A DNA stretch of 64,000 nucleotides from Ditibartonella choladocola (GCF_002007565.1 NZ_CP015625.1:1550001-1614000); one strand, 5' to 3'. Positions 1-9,460 are shown, counted from the first letter of the stretch. Numbers and translations are program-made. The notes: generated from the letters alone by a model not told the origin.

Positions 1-203
1 ATGACATCCGGCAAAGCATCGGGAGATACGCCAAATTGTTGTTCGGCAATTTTTGAAAAAGCAGCGGTTTCGCTTGGTGTATGTTTGCCATCGGCAAAAC
101 CCAAATGAATGAGCAAGAGAAGTTCGGCCGCTGTTGCCGGATTTTCTGCCACTTTACGAACCGAATTATGACGGGAAAAATAATTTGCGATGCTGTCAAA
201 CAT
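1..203 (-). CDS. TerB-like family protein, 3' end cut by window edge
   Basis: Only the first 67 codons are present; the gene runs off the left edge. The peptide begins MFDSIANYFSRHNSVRK and continues with a helical stretch rich in Leu and Ala, followed by the acidic motif HLGFADGKHTPSE. This pattern (hydrophobic helix, then a D-G-x-x-x-x-x-E loop) is typical of TerB/DjlA-N helical domains, which often bind a metal ion and are linked to tellurite or stress responses. The ATG lies at 201-203. The gene is divergent from the TSUP exporter at 363, so the 160-bp gap should hold both promoters. The family call rests on a short N-terminal fragment, and the cellular role is unknown. Confidence 0.55.
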   Translation of the reverse strand, partial: MFDSIANYFSRHNSVRKVAENPATAAELLLLIHLGFADGKHTPSETAAFSKIAEQQFGVSPDALPDV

Positions 204-296
204 GCGAAACTCCGCTTCTTGCCACGTTAGAAGAGCTGAACTAAAAGCAGAGCTTGCCAATATTGCATAAAAAACACAAGTGCATGAATGCAACGT

Positions 297-325
297 TTGA
301 CGTTTCTTTATCGAAATTATTCTAT
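297..325 (+). promoter_or_regulatory. Candidate sigma-70 promoter for the TSUP exporter
   Basis: TTGACG at 297-302 and TTCTAT at 320-325 are 17 bp apart, a good -35/-10 arrangement about 40 bp upstream of the ATG at 363. The call is based on pattern matching only. Confidence 0.4.
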
Positions 326-362
326 TATTCCTTATTCTATTCTGTTCAGGTAATATTCGCAA

Positions 363-1151
363 ATGCTGGAATTTCTTTCTGACCCGACTGTTCTGATTTT
401 GATTTTTGCCGGTTTGCTTGCCGGTTTTATAGACTCGATTGCCGGTGGCGGTGGCCTCATCACCATCCCTGCCCTTATGCTTTCGGGCCTTCCGCCTGTC
501 GAAACATTGGGCACAAACAAGTTGCAGGGACTTTTCGGCTCATTTTCTGCAATGGTCGCCTATGCCCGTGGTGGACATGTCAATATCAGGAAACAAATCC
601 TCCAAGCCGCCATGGCCTTTATCGGAAGTATTATCGGCGCACTGGTTGCGACCCTTATACCCGTCAAATTATTTCAAGCACTGCTGCCCGTTCTGCTCAT
701 TGTTGTTGCCTGTTATTTTGCATTCAAGCCGAACCTTAACGACATTGATAAACAGGAGCGGATGCGGCCAATCATCTTTTCGCTGACTATGGCGCCTCTT
801 GTCGGCTTTTACGACGGCATATTCGGTCCGGGTGCCGGTTCTTTCTATATGCTTGCCTTTGTTTCCCTGTCAGGGTTCGGAATCCTCAAAGCGACAGCCC
901 ATACGAAACTGTTGAACTTTTCATCCAATCTCGGTGGTTTCCTGACCTTTGCCGTCATGGGCTCGATCAATGTAAAAATCGGCATTGCTATGGGAATTGC
1001 CCAATTTATCGGTGCGCAAATGGGGGCACGCGTTGCCATGAAAACCGGTGCCAAGCTCATAAAACCATTATTGGTCATTGTATGCGTTATTCTTGCCTAT
1101 AAACTCTTACAAGCTCATGACAATCCGTTGCGGCAATGGCTGAATCTCTGA
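363..1151 (+). CDS. TSUP family membrane transporter (TauE/SafE)
   Basis: This 262-residue integral membrane protein has about seven to eight hydrophobic segments and the family's hallmark Gly-rich N-terminal repeat (GFIDSIAGGGGLITIPAL, residues about 21-38). A second, related half appears near residues 140-160 (GFYDGIFGPGAGSFYML). TSUP proteins are inner-membrane exporters or importers of sulfite, sulfoacetate or other small organosulfur and organic anions; the substrate cannot be read from sequence. The gene stands alone on the plus strand, with a promoter-like element just upstream. It converges on the cobalamin cluster and shares the bidirectional terminator at 1196-1230 with it. Length matches the family norm. 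Confidence 0.85.
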   Translation: MLEFLSDPTVLILIFAGLLAGFIDSIAGGGGLITIPALMLSGLPPVETLGTNKLQGLFGSFSAMVAYARGGHVNIRKQILQAAMAFIGSIIGALVATLIPVKLFQALLPVLLIVVACYFAFKPNLNDIDKQERMRPIIFSLTMAPLVGFYDGIFGPGAGSFYMLAFVSLSGFGILKATAHTKLLNFSSNLGGFLTFAVMGSINVKIGIAMGIAQFIGAQMGARVAMKTGAKLIKPLLVIVCVILAYKLLQAHDNPLRQWLNL

Positions 1152-1195
1152 GAGATAAAAGCTTGTCTCTCAAAATTCCATCATAGGGCTTTTAA

Positions 1196-1230
1196 AAAAC
1201 CGGTTCGCACAAAGCTGCCGAACCGGTTTT
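1196..1230. terminator. Bidirectional intrinsic terminator between TSUP gene and cob cluster
   Basis: The arms AAAACCGGTTCG (1196-1207) and CGAACCGGTTTT (1219-1230) are perfect 12-base inverted repeats around an 11-base loop. There are T runs on both strands, with a longer run (six T) when read on the minus strand. It would end both the TSUP transcript and the convergent cob/EamA transcript. Confidence 0.85.
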
Positions 1231-1254
1231 AAAAGACAGAACAATTATGCTCTT

Positions 1255-1683
1255 CTAGATTTTTAACGCCAGCAAAATAACGCCTGCGCCGATCAGTACG
1301 ACACCGGTCCAATTGATGGCTGTCAATTTTTCACCAAGAAAAGTAACGCCGAAAATGGCAACAAAGATAACCGACAATTTGTCTATCGGAGCAACATGGG
1401 AAGCATCTCCCAATTGCAGAGCGCGGAAATAGGCAAGCCATGAAGCACCCGTGGCAAGACCTGATAAAACAAGGAAAACCCATGATTTTGCCGGAATGGC
1501 TCCCGGACGTTGCCATTGTCCGGTGATGCTTAAAAACAGACATAATGCAGCAATGATAACGATTGTTCTTATCAAAGTGGCAAAATCGGAATTGATACCG
1601 CTTATACCGACTTTTGCGAAAATAGCTGTTAAAGCCGCAAAAATTGCTGAAAGAAATGCCCAGAACTGCCAGGTAGCGGTCAT
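1255..1683 (-). CDS. Half-size EamA/DMT family transporter
   Basis: This 142-residue protein has four to five predicted membrane helices and a single EamA domain. The usual DMT proteins of about 300 residues carry two. The start reads MTATWQFWAFLSAIFAALTAIFAKVGI, and the C-terminal half ends in a glycine-rich helix with GVVLIGAGVILL. Single-domain members work as homo- or hetero-dimers and export or import small metabolites. Its ATG overlaps the cobO stop codon as ATGA, so it is translationally coupled to the cobalamin operon and is the last gene before the terminator at 1196-1230. That placement hints at a role in corrinoid, cobalt or precursor movement. This is inference; EamA substrates are very diverse. 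Confidence 0.8.
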   Translation of the reverse strand: MTATWQFWAFLSAIFAALTAIFAKVGISGINSDFATLIRTIVIIAALCLFLSITGQWQRPGAIPAKSWVFLVLSGLATGASWLAYFRALQLGDASHVAPIDKLSVIFVAIFGVTFLGEKLTAINWTGVVLIGAGVILLALKI

Positions 1684-2309
1684 CAGAATTCAATCCCCTT
1701 CTGTCCTTTTATGCCGGAACGGAACGGGTGTTTGACCAATTCCATTTCTGTTACCAGATCGGCAGCCTCAATCAATTCATTTCGTGCATTGCGACCGGTA
1801 ATGATGACATGTTTCATGAAAGGTCGCTTCGATAATACATCAAGCACTTCTTCCAATGGTAGATAATCATAGCGCAATACGATATTCAACTCGTCACAAA
1901 GCACCATATCCGTGGTGTCATCGAGGATCATATCTTTGGCAATGTCCCATGCTTTTCGCGCTTCGGCAATGTCTTTTTCACGATTCTGCGTTTCCCATGT
2001 AAAGCCTTCGCCATGGGCATAAACGCGTACCTGATCGCCAAATTTTTCAAGTGCGGTACGCTCGCCGGTTTGGCGCAATCCCTTGACAAACTGCACCACC
2101 CCAACCTTCATATTCTGGCCGAGAGCACGAAAAACCATACCGAAAGCGGCCGTTGTCTTGCCTTTGCCCTTGCCCGTATGAACAATGAGAAGGCCTTTTT
2201 CTTTGGTTTTACCGGCTTCTATTTTTTTGCGAGCGGCCTCTTTCTTTTTCATTTTTTCGGCATGACGGGCATTCAATTCCGCTTCCGTCAGCTTTTCCTT
2301 GGCGTCCAT
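1683..2309 (-). CDS. cobO: Corrinoid adenosyltransferase CobO (cob(I)yrinic acid a,c-diamide)
   Basis: CobO transfers the 5'-deoxyadenosyl group of ATP to the cobalt of cob(I)yrinic acid a,c-diamide, a cytoplasmic step of the aerobic B12 pathway. The 208-residue protein has a lysine/glutamate-rich N-terminal helix (residues 1-38) typical of CobO/BtuR. The family P-loop GKGKGKTT follows at 46-53, and DMVLCDELNIVLRYDYL near 133-150 lies in the expected position. Its start overlaps the cobN 3' end by 22 bp and its stop overlaps the EamA start, so the three are translated as a coupled unit. Length and motifs are normal for the family. Confidence 0.95.
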   Translation of the reverse strand: MDAKEKLTEAELNARHAEKMKKKEAARKKIEAGKTKEKGLLIVHTGKGKGKTTAAFGMVFRALGQNMKVGVVQFVKGLRQTGERTALEKFGDQVRVYAHGEGFTWETQNREKDIAEARKAWDIAKDMILDDTTDMVLCDELNIVLRYDYLPLEEVLDVLSKRPFMKHVIITGRNARNELIEAADLVTEMELVKHPFRSGIKGQKGIEF

Positions 2310-5300
2310 GTTATCGAGCCTTTCTGTAGTTCTTCCAGTTCAAACAAAGCAGAATTGGAGCGCGGTTTCCATAATTCTCTCCGGATTGCCTGTTCAAGTT
2401 TATGTGCCATTTCTCTTAAAGCTGCAGGATTATTCCCGATCAAAAAATTACGCACCGTTTCATCGTCGATATAGGCATTATAAATCGCCTCGAATTGTTC
2501 ATTGGATACGGCATTTGTTGTAGCCGAAAAAGCAAAGAGATAGTCGACAGTTGCAGCCATTTCGACAGCACCTTTAAAGCCGTGGCGCATGACTCCTTCT
2601 ATCCATTTCGGATTAACAGCCCGCCCGCGGAGTGTCCGCCCGATTTCTTCCTGCAATGTTTTTATCATCGGCCGTTCGGGCCGCGACATATCATTGTGAT
2701 AGACTTTCGGAAAAGCACCCTGCTTATCGGCGACTGCCGAAGCCATGCCCCCTTCAAAGGCATAATATTCACCGGAATCGAGAAGATCATGTTCGCGATT
2801 ATCCTGATTTTGGACAACGGCATTGATATGATGAAGCCGGTTTTCAAGCATATTTTGTGCAGCCAACCCGTCTTCCTTACCGTAAGCAAAAGAAGAATGG
2901 GCAATCCATGCTTTACCTAGATCATTACGGTCATTCCATTCGCCCTTGTCGAGAAGCTCCTGAACGCCGGTTCCATAAACACCCGGACGAGCGCCGAAAA
3001 CACGAAAACCGGCTTCTCTTTCCGCCTCTTTTGTACTCTTTCCGGTTTCTGTGAGCGTTTTTACGTCTTTCAAATAATGCGCATGGAGCGGATTATCCTC
3101 TCCCTCCTCGTCAAGCGAGGCAACAAGACGCACCGCCTGATCGAACAAGGCTATCTGTTCGGGAAATGCATCGCGGAAGAAACCGGAAATCCTTAATGTT
3201 ACGTCGACACGTGGCCTTCCAAGAACTGCTACCGGAATAACTTCAACACCGGTCACACGGCGTGATGCCGCATCCCACAAAGGTTTGACGCCGATAAGTG
3301 CGAGAGCCTGCGCAATATCATCGCCACCAGTGCGCATATTGGCCGTTCCCCAAGCGGTGAGGCCGAAAGCCTTCGGCCAATCACCGTGATCCTGAACATA
3401 GCGGATAATGAGAAGCTCGGCCGATTTTTTACCCAATTGCCAAGCCGATTGTGTGGGTACTGCCCTTGTATCGACCGAAAAAAAGTTGCGCCCCGTCGGA
3501 AATACATCCGGCCGACCGCGTGTCGGGGCGCCGGATGGCCCCGGTTCGACAAAATGCCCGTCAAGAGCGGTTAAAAGCCCGTCAATTTCCGCCTTGCCGC
3601 AACTTAAAATCAATGGCCGCAATGTTTCTTCAATATTTTTAAGAATTGGCGCTGTTTTCGTGAAGTTTTGAGGATGAGTGACCTTTCCGGAAACCAGCGC
3701 CAGCGCCAGAAGCTCGATGCGTTCAACCGTGTCTCCATTTGTGCGCCATAGGCTGTCGGTCATGCCCTTCAATATTTCAGGCTTTTCACCTTGCCATTTT
3801 TCTGAAAAAACACAATCAAGCGGATCGAAAGCAAGGCCGAGATCATCGGCTATAGCGCGGTGTAAACTGCCGTTTTCTCCCTCGCCACGAGGGACACGCG
3901 CCGTTGCAACAAGGAGATTTTCCAATTGTTCGCCGGAAGGCGCTTTGCCAAAAATATGTAGCCCGTCTCTGATTTGCAATTCTTTGAGATCACACAAAAA
4001 GGCATCAAGCTTCTCAAGTGCCAGATCATCGCTATCATGGTCTTCAATTCCGGCATCATGATTGAGACCGGTAAGCCGCACCAGATCAAGTATTTCGCCT
4101 TTGAGCTTTACGAGACGACGCGGGTCAACGCCCGACGCCTCGTAATATTCATCAACAAGCCCCTCTAGATCTTTTAACGGGCCATAACTTTCCGCGCGTG
4201 TCAAAGGCGGGGTCAGATGGTCAATGATAACGGCGGAAGAGCGTCGTTTTGCCTGTGTTCCTTCACCGGGGTCGTTGACAATAAACGGGTAGATATGCGG
4301 CATCGGTCCTAGAGCTATTTCGGGATAGCAATGCTTCGAGAGTGCCAAAGCTTTTCCCGGAAGCCATTCAAGATTGCCGTGTTTACCCATATGAATAATG
4401 GCATCGGCTTTATAAACAAACCGGAGCCAGAAATAGAATGCAAGGTAATGATGGGTGGGGACAATGTCGGGTGCGTGGTAGACTTGCTTTGCATCCATTC
4501 CGAATGCGCGTTCCGGCTGTAATCCGACAACCGTTTCCCCCAACATTAAAACCGGCAAGGCCAATCCATTTTGAACCACATAGGCATCGTCTTCCGGCGC
4601 ACCCCAACGTGCAGTCACTTCATCTTGAATCTTTTTATCAAGTGATTGAAAGAACTTCTTGTAAAGACTCAAAGAAAGTGCTGTCCGCACTACCCTTCCC
4701 TTCACCCCTTCATTGGTTGGACCTTCAATCATCAGCCGCATGAGCTCATTGCCATTTTCCGGAATATTTTCTATTTTATAGCCTTGGCTTTTCATGGCGT
4801 TAAGCGTCACAATCATGGCAGCCGGTGTATCAAGCCCGACACCGTGCCCCAAGCGGCCATCGCCACCGGGATAATTGGCCATGACAATGGCAATATGGCG
4901 CTCTTCCGGCTTCTTGTTGCGCAGTCTTACCCAGTTTTTTGTAAGCTCTGCAACAAAGTCGACCCTATCTTTCAAAGGTTTATGGACGACAACATTACAT
5001 TCTGTCTCGTCATCAAATTCCACTGCCGATTTGAAAGACACAGCGCGGGTGAATACGCGTCCATCAACTTCCGGAAGCGCAACATTCATGGCGAGATCAC
5101 GGGCGGTCAATCCACGCCCATCTTTTTCCCATTGCTCTTTGCTGCTTCCGGCAAAAACCACCTGCAAAACCATTGCACCGCGTTTTTCAAGGACCGTGGG
5201 TTTTCGTCCCTTATGCCCGTTTGAAACCGCAAAGCCCGTTGCATTCAACACAATATCGGGCGAAAGCCGGTCAAAAATTGAATCGACAATTGCAACGCTC

Positions 5301-6037
5301 AATTCATCTTTGAGACTTGAAACAAAAATCGGTAGCGCAATTAAGCCGCGTTTTTGAAGAGCGTCGATAAGTGCTTCGACGCTTGCTGTTTGCCCGCTTT
5401 GCACCAATGCGCGATAAAAACAGATCGCCACAACCGGTTTATGGGTGGCATTGTGACGTTTTACGAGATCATCAACAGTGAACGGCGGGTCATCCGGTGA
5501 CCAGAGACCTGCCTTCATCAAGGGGATCGCCTCGACCGGCTTTTCGTGGCGGCCTAACAAATAATCGCAATATTCAAGAAAGGAGCGCATATTTTGCGCG
5601 CTCGCTTCAATAAGATAGTGCCAAAGATTGCGGCAATCCTCTTCGGCAACAGTAGAAAATTTTTGCAAATTTTCGTCTATTTTATCGTCACCTGGCAAGA
5701 CTACCAGTTTGATATTCTTTTCCAGTGCCAGCGAGTGGAGAACTTGCAAGCCATAAGGCCAATAACTTTCGCCGCCTATCACGCGCAACACAATCAATTT
5801 CGCATATGACGCGGTTTTTTCGACATAGGTATCAACCGACATCGGGTGTGAAAGCGAAAGCAAATTGACAAGCCTTAGCGAAGACGTTGTTTTCTTCAAC
5901 GCGGCTTTTGCAACCGAAAGGCTTGCCAATTCGGTATCGGCTGCCGAAAGAAAAATAACATCGGCAGGCGACTGTCCAAGATCAATCGCCTTGTCCTGTT
6001 CAGCTATGGTTCCCTTCTGGGCAAGAAGCAAATGCAT
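2288..6037 (-). CDS. cobN: Aerobic cobaltochelatase large subunit CobN
   Basis: CobN is the large subunit of the ATP-dependent CobNST complex that inserts cobalt into hydrogenobyrinic acid a,c-diamide. The 1249-residue length matches the CobN/BchH/ChlH family. The central region has family-typical stretches such as YPGGDGRLGHGVGLDTPAA (about 392-410) and HMGKHGNLEWLPGKALALS (about 549-567), the latter probably in the metal/porphyrinoid site. The ATG overlaps the cobW stop as ATGA, giving tight coupling to the putative cobalt-handling GTPase. cobS and cobT, the AAA+ partners, are not in this window and should be elsewhere in the genome. No frameshift or internal stop is seen. Confidence 0.97.
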   Translation of the reverse strand: MHLLLAQKGTIAEQDKAIDLGQSPADVIFLSAADTELASLSVAKAALKKTTSSLRLVNLLSLSHPMSVDTYVEKTASYAKLIVLRVIGGESYWPYGLQVLHSLALEKNIKLVVLPGDDKIDENLQKFSTVAEEDCRNLWHYLIEASAQNMRSFLEYCDYLLGRHEKPVEAIPLMKAGLWSPDDPPFTVDDLVKRHNATHKPVVAICFYRALVQSGQTASVEALIDALQKRGLIALPIFVSSLKDELSVAIVDSIFDRLSPDIVLNATGFAVSNGHKGRKPTVLEKRGAMVLQVVFAGSSKEQWEKDGRGLTARDLAMNVALPEVDGRVFTRAVSFKSAVEFDDETECNVVVHKPLKDRVDFVAELTKNWVRLRNKKPEERHIAIVMANYPGGDGRLGHGVGLDTPAAMIVTLNAMKSQGYKIENIPENGNELMRLMIEGPTNEGVKGRVVRTALSLSLYKKFFQSLDKKIQDEVTARWGAPEDDAYVVQNGLALPVLMLGETVVGLQPERAFGMDAKQVYHAPDIVPTHHYLAFYFWLRFVYKADAIIHMGKHGNLEWLPGKALALSKHCYPEIALGPMPHIYPFIVNDPGEGTQAKRRSSAVIIDHLTPPLTRAESYGPLKDLEGLVDEYYEASGVDPRRLVKLKGEILDLVRLTGLNHDAGIEDHDSDDLALEKLDAFLCDLKELQIRDGLHIFGKAPSGEQLENLLVATARVPRGEGENGSLHRAIADDLGLAFDPLDCVFSEKWQGEKPEILKGMTDSLWRTNGDTVERIELLALALVSGKVTHPQNFTKTAPILKNIEETLRPLILSCGKAEIDGLLTALDGHFVEPGPSGAPTRGRPDVFPTGRNFFSVDTRAVPTQSAWQLGKKSAELLIIRYVQDHGDWPKAFGLTAWGTANMRTGGDDIAQALALIGVKPLWDAASRRVTGVEVIPVAVLGRPRVDVTLRISGFFRDAFPEQIALFDQAVRLVASLDEEGEDNPLHAHYLKDVKTLTETGKSTKEAEREAGFRVFGARPGVYGTGVQELLDKGEWNDRNDLGKAWIAHSSFAYGKEDGLAAQNMLENRLHHINAVVQNQDNREHDLLDSGEYYAFEGGMASAVADKQGAFPKVYHNDMSRPERPMIKTLQEEIGRTLRGRAVNPKWIEGVMRHGFKGAVEMAATVDYLFAFSATTNAVSNEQFEAIYNAYIDDETVRNFLIGNNPAALREMAHKLEQAIRRELWKPRSNSALFELEELQKGSITWTPRKS

Positions 6038-7104
6038 CAGACATCAAGCGCTTCAATAGTTTTGCGCACCTTCTCCTCGTCGATTTCGTGAAGGCCGATA
6101 ACAACAAGATGGCTTTTATGCTCTTCGTTTTTTTGCCAGGGACGATCAAAATAGGAATCAATCCGCTGACCGACGGCTTGAACAACAAGACGCATCGGTT
6201 TTCCCACCACATTGACAAAGCCTTTGAGCCGCAAAATATCATTTTCTGCAATGATCGTTTTCAACCGCTCGATCAAAGCCTTGGGATCATGGATGGATGG
6301 TGCGTTAACGACAAAGCTTTTGAATTCGTCGTGATTATGCGGAACGCCATTTGCATGATGCAATTCGTGGTGGGATTTGCGGTTTTCAATATCGCTCTCG
6401 GTACCGACGCCAAGCCCCAATATAAGATCGGTTCCGATACTGCCGAAACTCGATGTGACCATTTGGGGAACTCTGTCGCTATGGCTTGAAATGATATTGC
6501 GCACATTGTCGAGCGTGTCCTCGTCGATAAGATCGACCTTGTTGAGGACGATGAGATCAGCCGCGTGAATTTGGTCTTCAAACAATTCTTCAAGCGGGCT
6601 TTCATGGGTAATCGAACTATCTTCGGCCCGTTCCGCATTGATTTTGTCAATATCATCGGCAAACCGGCCTTCGGCCACAGCCGGAGCGTCAATCACGGTA
6701 ATCACCCCGTCAACGGTCACCTGTGTTTTGATTTCAGGCCAATTGAACGCTGCAACAAGCGGCTGGGGAAGTGCCAAACCGGATGTTTCGATCACAATAT
6801 GATCGGGTCTATCCTCACGCTCAAGCAGTTTCGTCATAGTCGGAATAAATTCTTCGGCAACCGTGCAACAGATACAGCCATTATTGAGTTCAATGAGATC
6901 ATCATCGTGGCAATTATCAAGACCGCAGCCTTTGAGCAAACCGCCATCCACGCCAAGCTCGCCAAATTCGTTAATGATGAGAGCAATGCGTTTGCCTTGC
7001 GCATTTTCCAATAAATGCCTTATCATCGTGGTTTTTCCGGAACCCAAAAATCCGGTTATGACGGTGGTTGGGATTTTGCTTTGTAAAAATTTTTGTTCCG
7101 ACAT
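6037..7104 (-). CDS. cobW: CobW GTPase, cobalt/zinc metallochaperone (COG0523)
   Basis: CobW is a G3E-family GTPase thought to deliver cobalt to CobN. The 355-residue protein has the P-loop GFLGSGKTT at 18-26, the metal-binding motif CICC at 77-80 (family CxCC), the G4 motif NKVD at 188-191, and a histidine-rich segment (SHHELHHANGVPHNH, about 244-258). The C-terminal CobW_C domain includes RLKGFVNVVGKPMRLVVQAVG. Position directly upstream of cobN, with an ATGA overlap, supports the cobalt role over the zinc-responsive YeiR/ZigA subgroups. No Zur-type operator was recognised nearby. The start is ATG at 7102-7104. Confidence 0.95.
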   Translation of the reverse strand: MSEQKFLQSKIPTTVITGFLGSGKTTMIRHLLENAQGKRIALIINEFGELGVDGGLLKGCGLDNCHDDDLIELNNGCICCTVAEEFIPTMTKLLEREDRPDHIVIETSGLALPQPLVAAFNWPEIKTQVTVDGVITVIDAPAVAEGRFADDIDKINAERAEDSSITHESPLEELFEDQIHAADLIVLNKVDLIDEDTLDNVRNIISSHSDRVPQMVTSSFGSIGTDLILGLGVGTESDIENRKSHHELHHANGVPHNHDEFKSFVVNAPSIHDPKALIERLKTIIAENDILRLKGFVNVVGKPMRLVVQAVGQRIDSYFDRPWQKNEEHKSHLVVIGLHEIDEEKVRKTIEALDV

Positions 7105-7109
7105 AAAAC

Positions 7110-7622
7110 TTAGCCTTTCAATTTAAGCGGCAGACCAGCCGCAACAAAAAACACCGTTTCTGCTATATTTGCAATTTTCTGGTTCATGAGACCGGCATAA
7201 TCACTAAATTCACGCGCAAGCTTGTTGTCCGGCACGATGCCAAGCCCTACCTCGCTCGAAACAAAAACCGTTTCTACCTCAAGTCCTGCAAGACCATCGA
7301 CAAGCTTTACCATTTCTGTTTCAACGTTCCGGTGATGCTCCAATAGATTGCCAAGCCAAACGCTGAGACAATCAACAAGAACAATTTTTTGTTCACTATT
7401 ATGTTTTGCGATCTCGCCCATAATATCAATCGGTTCTTCAACATTGATCCAGCCGGACTCGCGGCGTGAGCGATGCATGTCGACCCGTTTTTTCATCTCT
7501 TCATTGAAAATTTCTGCGGTTGCGAGATAGACCGGCACTTTATTGGCAGACAACACATAATTTTCGGCGAAAACCGACTTTCCCGAACGCGTCCCGCCAA
7601 GAATCAATGTTATCTTTGCCAA
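7110..7622 (-). CDS. cobP: Bifunctional adenosylcobinamide kinase/guanylyltransferase CobP (CobU)
   Basis: The enzyme phosphorylates adenosylcobinamide and then transfers GMP to it, giving AdoCbi-GDP for the nucleotide loop. The 170-residue length is normal. The N-terminal P-loop GGTRSGKS lies at 9-16, and His50 in VDMHRSRRESGW matches the histidine that carries GMP in CobU. The start is TTG at 7620-7622, supported by GGAGGAG about seven bases upstream; no ATG fits. cobW begins five bases after its stop. A 266-bp gap separates it from cobQ upstream. I found no recognisable riboswitch or terminator in that gap, so it may contain a second promoter. Confidence 0.95.
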   Translation of the reverse strand: MAKITLILGGTRSGKSVFAENYVLSANKVPVYLATAEIFNEEMKKRVDMHRSRRESGWINVEEPIDIMGEIAKHNSEQKIVLVDCLSVWLGNLLEHHRNVETEMVKLVDGLAGLEVETVFVSSEVGLGIVPDNKLAREFSDYAGLMNQKIANIAETVFFVAAGLPLKLKG

Positions 7623-7888
7623 AAATCTCCTCCATTTGCGGAATAGACATTCATCACTTTACAAAGAAAGCTGAAAAACCGGCTTCATGCCTTTGATACA
7701 GAATCAGAGTTCTTGAATGATGAGAACACAAACCGGAACCGGATTTCTAGCCCATTCTTAAATACAATAATTTGACTGACCGGCTTGAATGAAATGCCCG
7801 AATTGGGTCCACTTCCTGAAAGTCCAGTTTATTTTTCGCAACTTCTTTTGCAAAAAACCGGCTATTTATAGAGATAGCTGCTTAAACT

Positions 7889-9343
7889 TTATCGTGCAAG
7901 CCGAAAAAGCGCGTTTACGTCGACGGCCTTTTCCAACTCATCGGCTATTTTATCGAGTGCATTGTCAAGTTTTTCAAAATGTCCGGACTTATCAGGCTTT
8001 GCACCAAAACTTCCAATAAAATAATGACGGAAAGCATCTGCCGAAAACAAACCATGAAGATAGGTTCCCCAAATCTTTCCATCGGGCGAGGCCGCACCGT
8101 CTTCGACATTGTTTATTTTTAAAGGGGCATAGCGACAATCCGGACCGAAGCTTTTGCCCATATGGATTTCATAGCCTGTGAGCGGCAGTCCGCTTAAAAG
8201 ATGAATAGCATTGCTATTGCGTGTAAGTTTTCGTTCTCCGATTTCGGTTACCATATCAAGAAGGCCAAGCGCGTCTGTTTCGCTAATATTGCCTTCCAGA
8301 GAATCGGGATCAAAAATTTTCCTGCCAAGAATTTGAAAGCCGCCGCAAATGCCGATGACCATACCGCCTTTTTTGGCGTGTTTGATAATCTCCCCGTCCC
8401 ACTTGCGCTCACGAAGGGCAATCATATCCGCTATGGTCGATTTGGAACCGGGAAGGATAATAACATCGCTATTGGCCGGAAAACATTCACCCTTCCGGAC
8501 AAAGACAATTTCAACATCACTTTCATGGATTAACGGGTCGAGATCATCAAAATTGGCAATATGGGGTAAAACCGGTACAGCTATTTTTACTTTGCCGTGT
8601 TTTTTCGGCGATCTATGTTCAAGTGCCATCGAATCTTCAGGAGGCAAAAGGCTTGCCCCTTCAAGCCAGGGAATAACGCCGAGGCATGGCCAGCCGGTAA
8701 AATTCCGGATTGCTTTGATTCCATCATCAAAAAGGCTCAAATCCCCACGAAATTTGTTAATGAGATAACCGCAGACCATTGCACGGTCTGCACGATCAAG
8801 AATTGTTGCTGTGCCGACAAGTGAAGCGATCACACCACCGCGGTCAATGTCACCAATCAATATAACCGGTACATCGGCGCTTCGCGCAAATCCCATATTG
8901 GCAATATCGCAAGCGCGCAAATTGATTTCTGCCGACGAACCAGCCCCCTCCACCAGCACCAAATCGGCTTTCTCCTTCAATCGGGCAAAAGATTCCATTA
9001 CCCGATCAAGAAGCTCACCCTTCATTTTTTGATAATCGGCACCTTTTTTAAAACCCGAAAGTTTACCCTGCACAATGATTTGGGAACCGGTAGAACTTTG
9101 CGGTTTCAACAAAACCGGATTCATATGAACGGAAGGTTTTTCATTTGCTGCAAAAGCCTGCAGCCATTGGCCGCGCCCGATCTCGCCACCATCATCGGCA
9201 ACAGCGGCATTGTTCGACATGTTCTGCGGTTTGAACGGCATTACCTTGATGCCTTTTCGGGAGGCCAAACGGCAAAAGCCGGCAACGAGAACTGTTTTTC
9301 CGACGTCGGAACCTGTGCCCTGAAACATCAATGCACGCGCCAA
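7889..9343 (-). CDS. cobQ: Cobyric acid synthase CobQ
   Basis: CobQ amidates carboxyl side chains b, d, e and g of adenosylcobyrinic acid a,c-diamide, using glutamine and ATP. An N-terminal dethiobiotin-synthetase-like ATPase domain (MFQGTGSDVGKT) is followed by a class I glutamine amidotransferase domain with its nucleophile in GICGGFQILG and the catalytic-triad His in TYLHGLF. The start is set at TTG 9343, which gives MARALMFQGTG as in other Rhizobiales CobQ proteins and places AAAGG about nine bases upstream. A GTG at 9352 is in frame but abuts the Shine-Dalgarno sequence. It is the first gene of the cluster and is preceded by the structured leader described at 9368-9605. Confidence 0.95.
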   Translation of the reverse strand: MARALMFQGTGSDVGKTVLVAGFCRLASRKGIKVMPFKPQNMSNNAAVADDGGEIGRGQWLQAFAANEKPSVHMNPVLLKPQSSTGSQIIVQGKLSGFKKGADYQKMKGELLDRVMESFARLKEKADLVLVEGAGSSAEINLRACDIANMGFARSADVPVILIGDIDRGGVIASLVGTATILDRADRAMVCGYLINKFRGDLSLFDDGIKAIRNFTGWPCLGVIPWLEGASLLPPEDSMALEHRSPKKHGKVKIAVPVLPHIANFDDLDPLIHESDVEIVFVRKGECFPANSDVIILPGSKSTIADMIALRERKWDGEIIKHAKKGGMVIGICGGFQILGRKIFDPDSLEGNISETDALGLLDMVTEIGERKLTRNSNAIHLLSGLPLTGYEIHMGKSFGPDCRYAPLKINNVEDGAASPDGKIWGTYLHGLFSADAFRHYFIGSFGAKPDKSGHFEKLDNALDKIADELEKAVDVNALFRLAR

Positions 9344-9367
9344 ATCAATCACCCTTTATCAATAAAA

Positions 9368-9402
9368 AAAATCGCAATTTTTTTCAAAAAAATAGCGATT
9401 TT
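9368..9402 (-). terminator. Terminator-like hairpin directly upstream of cobQ (possible attenuator)
   Basis: Read on the minus strand, AAAATCGC-T-ATTTTTTT pairs with AAAAAAAT-T-GCGATTTT (16 pairs, one mismatch, very tight loop) and is followed by TTTT, giving eight consecutive T. It lies 16-25 bases before the cobQ start. It could end the transcript of the upstream tgt/monooxygenase unit or act as an attenuator for cobQ. The upstream stem-loops at 9461-9605 make the second reading attractive. Confidence 0.65.
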
Positions 9403-9460
9403 CATACTTCATTAAGTGTTCGCTAACCCGTGATTAACATTGTTGATCTACAAAGGCTCC

